Below are positions 52,711 through 52,746 of a DNA stretch of 52,746 nucleotides, in pieces (position 1 is the stretch's first letter; each line of letters starts with the position of its first letter). The stretch is taken from assembly GCF_025362475.1 (NCBI RefSeq), contig NZ_JANYGH010000024.1, positions 66,164-118,909 on the forward strand. The letters are read 5' to 3'. Under the pieces are notes generated by a model. The model was not told the origin of the DNA. It saw nothing but the letters and a program-made list of their open reading frames with translations, and ran no database searches. This DNA is from Mucilaginibacter sp. GTDB lineage: Bacteria; Bacteroidota; Bacteroidia; Sphingobacteriales; Sphingobacteriaceae. Both the position numbers and the translations under genes were made by a program.

Positions 52711-52746
52711 AGAAAGCTTCGGGCAATTAGTATCACTCGGCTATGA
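52711..52746 (-). rRNA. rrl: 23S ribosomal RNA, 3' end only
   Basis: On the minus strand the window edge reads TCATAGCCGAGTGATACTAA then TTGCCCGAAGCTTTCT, the typical 3' end of Bacteroidota 23S rRNA. The rest lies outside the window. The 3' boundary near 52711 is approximate. Confidence 0.85.

Overview
The window comes from a member of the Bacteroidota, most likely a soil or plant-associated Sphingobacteriaceae bacterium of the Mucilaginibacter/Pedobacter type. This is inferred from a SusC/SusD pair under FecI/FecR-type sigma/anti-sigma control, the absence of clear Shine-Dalgarno sequences, a glycosidase-rich utilisation locus, and a 5S/23S end of Bacteroidota type. No species can be named from the sequence alone.

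Layout. (1) 1-13540, plus strand: a fatty-acid oxidation cluster. It holds ETF alpha (cut by the window edge), a hotdog thioesterase, an acyl-CoA-binding protein, a DUF2147 protein, the fused 3-hydroxyacyl-CoA dehydrogenase/enoyl-CoA hydratase, thiolase, acyl-CoA dehydrogenase, acyl-CoA ligase, an enoyl-CoA isomerase-like crotonase, a 2,4-dienoyl-CoA reductase, and two Fe-S proteins that probably pass electrons from ETF to quinone. Together these can activate saturated and unsaturated fatty acids, shorten them to acetyl-CoA and feed electrons to the membrane. (2) 14042-14815: a HAD phosphatase. (3) 15080-32097: a polysaccharide-utilisation locus: ECF sigma, FecR anti-sigma, SusC with STN domain, SusD, then GH89 alpha-N-acetylglucosaminidase, GH35 beta-galactosidase, an HGSNAT/NagX-like membrane acetyltransferase and a GH92 alpha-mannosidase. 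The target is probably a GlcNAc/Gal/Man-containing glycan. (4) 32164-37931: stress proteins: a receiver-only response regulator, two paralogous tandem-domain universal stress proteins that arose by a segmental duplication, a coiled-coil protein, a zinc alcohol dehydrogenase and a third universal stress protein. (5) 38502-41686: topoisomerase III and a cupin, separated by a nest of inverted repeats. (6) 42523-49512: a defence-like island with a type III restriction subunit, a type III methyltransferase gene interrupted by one in-frame stop, and, divergently, a two-gene cassette: a PD-(D/E)XK nuclease-like protein with a DUF5655 tail, and a small protein with an HEPN-type R-x5-H motif. Two related copies of a palindromic element flank this cassette. 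(7) 49513-52746: repeat-rich DNA, a RepA-like AAA ATPase on the minus strand, and the end of an rRNA operon on the minus strand (23S 3' end, 5S, terminator).

Two repeat systems run across the accessory parts. One is a family of about 90-bp palindromes whose arms usually start GTCATCCTGA or GTCATTGCGA; one copy appears to supply the start codon of the GH92 gene. The other is a set of degenerate 7-bp-periodic arrays with different unit sequences. One lies inside a coding region, two flank the AAA ATPase gene and one lies in the 23S-5S spacer. The strongest candidates for something undescribed are the flanked nuclease/HEPN cassette and the heptad arrays.
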